From assembly GCA_037447655.1 (NCBI GenBank), contig JBBHKE010002052.1:499185-563184 (forward strand): a stretch of 64,000 nucleotides of DNA. Direction: 5' to 3'. The notes below the pieces were generated by a model, which was not told the origin of the DNA, did not search any database, and worked only from the letters and a program-made list of their open reading frames with translations. The translations under genes were made by a program, and so were the position numbers. Origin of the DNA: Zygnema cylindricum. Lineage: Eukaryota; Streptophyta; Zygnematophyceae; Zygnematales; Zygnemataceae. This document shows positions 62,670-64,000 of this stretch, piece after piece; position 1 is the stretch's first letter; every line of letters begins with the position of its first letter.

Positions 62670-63263
62670 CTAATAGTGACTAATGCCATACTGAAAGGCA
62701 CAATATGCACATACCAAACGTTGGGATATATACACAAGAACCGCAAAAGACAAACATATCAGTGTCACGTCACGTATGTCACCCTTCTCTCTCGGCATCA
62801 CGAACATCGTCAGATCATCCAAAAGACGTGACAACCGGAAAGACGACAAAAGATTTTTGGCATCTTCCTGCCCGGATGTACTTTTTATTTTATCCTTTTT
62901 TGTCTCTTCTGGAAAAACCGCCGGTTTAATGACTTCCTCGGAAGATGACGATGACGATCTTTTCTTTGGTTCAAAACTAACGGCCATCCATCTCTCACTG
63001 AGAACTCTACTTCTCCCTGCCGTACGAAAACATTCCTCAGTAAGCTTCTGCCACTCTGATGATCCTGAAAGTACAGAATTTGGCGAAATTAGGGCTATCT
63101 GGAGACCTGATTTCTGACAAGCGTTTGGAAAGAACTTTCTAGAATGAAACTGGAGAGGAAGAGGAGGAGGAGCCGAACTGATTTTGGAGGAACCATGGAT
63201 TGTACGGACGGTGAGGTTTTCGGCATACCCTTGACCGGCCAGTTGTCTGATCTGAGCATCCAT
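62670..63263 (-). CDS. Unrecognised membrane-anchored protein, 197 residues
   Basis: The ATG at 63263 follows CATTTCC and opens M-D-A-Q-I-R-Q-L. Residues 30-60 are Pro/Ser-rich, 100-110 is a basic segment followed by six serines, and a C-terminal hydrophobic helix, V-T-L-I-C-L-S-F-A-V-L-V-Y-I, is preceded by the charged M-P-R-E-K-G-D-I-R-D. The composition is complex and not repeat-like, and no transposon motif is present, so I judge it a host gene. A strong donor-like GTATGT lies near 62718, so the last 15 or so codons could be intronic. The family and function are unknown to me. Confidence 0.6.
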   Translation of the reverse strand: MDAQIRQLAGQGYAENLTVRTIHGSSKISSAPPPLPLQFHSRKFFPNACQKSGLQIALISPNSVLSGSSEWQKLTEECFRTAGRSRVLSERWMAVSFEPKKRSSSSSSEEVIKPAVFPEETKKDKIKSTSGQEDAKNLLSSFRLSRLLDDLTMFVMPREKGDIRDVTLICLSFAVLVYISQRLVCAYCAFQYGISHY

Positions 63264-63770
63264 GGAAATGATTCAGTAAAGAGAGGAGAAACAGAGAGAA
63301 ACAAGAAGAGAGGCAAATGTCAGTTCTAAAGGACTCCTTTAAAAAATATCTACGGAAAGGTTTGGTATTCGTTTCAATTTGTTCAAACTCCGTACAAGCA
63401 TTTTTTAAGCAGAGCGTACGAAAATCAGCTTTGACTCGGTTGGGGATCGCGTGTGCATAGGTGAATGAAATCTAGAGCATTAAATGAAAAACGAACGGTT
63501 GCGATTCCATATCTAGGCTGCTGCCAATATGCTTTTCGGTCGTCGTTGCGGTACATGACAATAAAGCCAGATCGTACTTACACGTGTAATTTATTAAAAA
63601 AGTGTCATCTATGCCCCCAAAAGGACGAAATTTCAATGACACGTAGGCAACTGAGCAAAAAAATGTCTAATCGGTGTCGAACCTGCGAGGACGCCTTTAC
63701 ATTCCAGTATGTGCTGTACCGTACCCCGGTACCCGGGAAGTGTCGGGTTTCGAATGGTGTCTGTACTGTA
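63264..63770. other. Upstream region of the 62.7-63.3 kb ORF
   Basis: No further gene is seen. A promoter for the minus-strand ORF is expected here, but no TATA element could be assigned. Confidence 0.3.
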
Positions 63771-63939
63771 CAACGTGAATCGTTATTAGACTTATGTAGT
63801 GTTGGGTAAGATAAAATAGAATCAGTCATTGTATTTCGGGTATCAATGTCCAAATTTTGGGGCGCCGATATAGAGTACATAAGTCACTTATGTACTCTAT
63901 ATCGGCGCCCAAAATTTTTGACATTGATACCCGAAATAC
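63771..63939. mobile_element. TA-type short MITE converted into a foldback
   Basis: The left end CAACGTGAATCGTTATTAG follows TA. The interior matches the right half of 47470-47668. In place of the right terminal repeat there is an inverted copy: arms 63831-63884 and 63886-63939 pair almost perfectly around one base. Confidence 0.75.
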
Positions 63940-64000
63940 TAGTGTTGTGTATCGGTAAAAAACTTATCGCGATAACACCGATACCGATAGTTATCGGTTA
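63940..64000 (+). mobile_element. hAT-like MITE, left end, cut by window edge
   Basis: It starts TAGTGTTGTGTATCGG and is an inverted near-match of 51386-51446. It continues beyond the window. Confidence 0.65.

Overview
This is a eukaryotic nuclear genome window dominated by transposable elements. GT-AG introns, plant-type leucine-rich repeats split one per 72-bp exon, LTR retrotransposons primed by initiator tRNA-Met, a chromodomain Ty3/gypsy element and short CCCTAAA-like stretches suggest the green plant lineage, perhaps a streptophyte alga or other early-diverging plant. I cannot name the species. No bacterial operon, CRISPR array, rRNA or convincing tRNA gene is present.

Layout. 1-2111: fragments of small DNA transposons. 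2112-9893: a complete, apparently young Ty3/gypsy chromovirus on the minus strand, with indistinguishable 968-bp LTRs, a TATCC target-site duplication, intact gag and pol, and a canonical GGGAAAC -1 frameshift heptamer joining them. 9894-15163: TA-flanked and TAA-flanked non-autonomous DNA transposons. 15164-20770: a CCGTAC minisatellite, then a plus-strand LRR gene fragment (N-terminal cap plus two or three LRR exons) whose introns are very long polypurine tracts. 20942-24232: a gag-protease-only copia-type element. 26857-29300: a related truncated copia-type element.

30645-45016: a minus-strand gene model for a small secreted protein with two PAN/Apple domains. Four exons, all joined in phase 1, give 199 residues. 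Its first intron is about 12 kb because it received copia element 4 (33033-44471), which was itself hit by copia element 3 (33590-39513). Both carry a primer-binding site matching the anticodon region of initiator tRNA-Met, not the usual 3' end. 45017-49130: repeats and two weak tRNA-like heads. 49130-60970: three defective copies of an unusual non-LTR retrotransposon (zinc finger, reverse transcriptase, and a C-terminal domain that may be restriction-like), with DNA transposons between them. 62670-63263: an unrecognised membrane-protein ORF that looks like a real gene. The window ends in a long foldback and the start of another hAT-like element.

Host coding sequence I can support is therefore small: an LRR gene fragment, the PAN gene and the 62.7-63.3 kb ORF. 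Most remaining sequence is mobile DNA at several ages: an intact gypsy, LTR pairs with about fifteen differences in copia 4, and heavily decayed copia and non-LTR copies. Short repeats with CGTAC words are scattered throughout.
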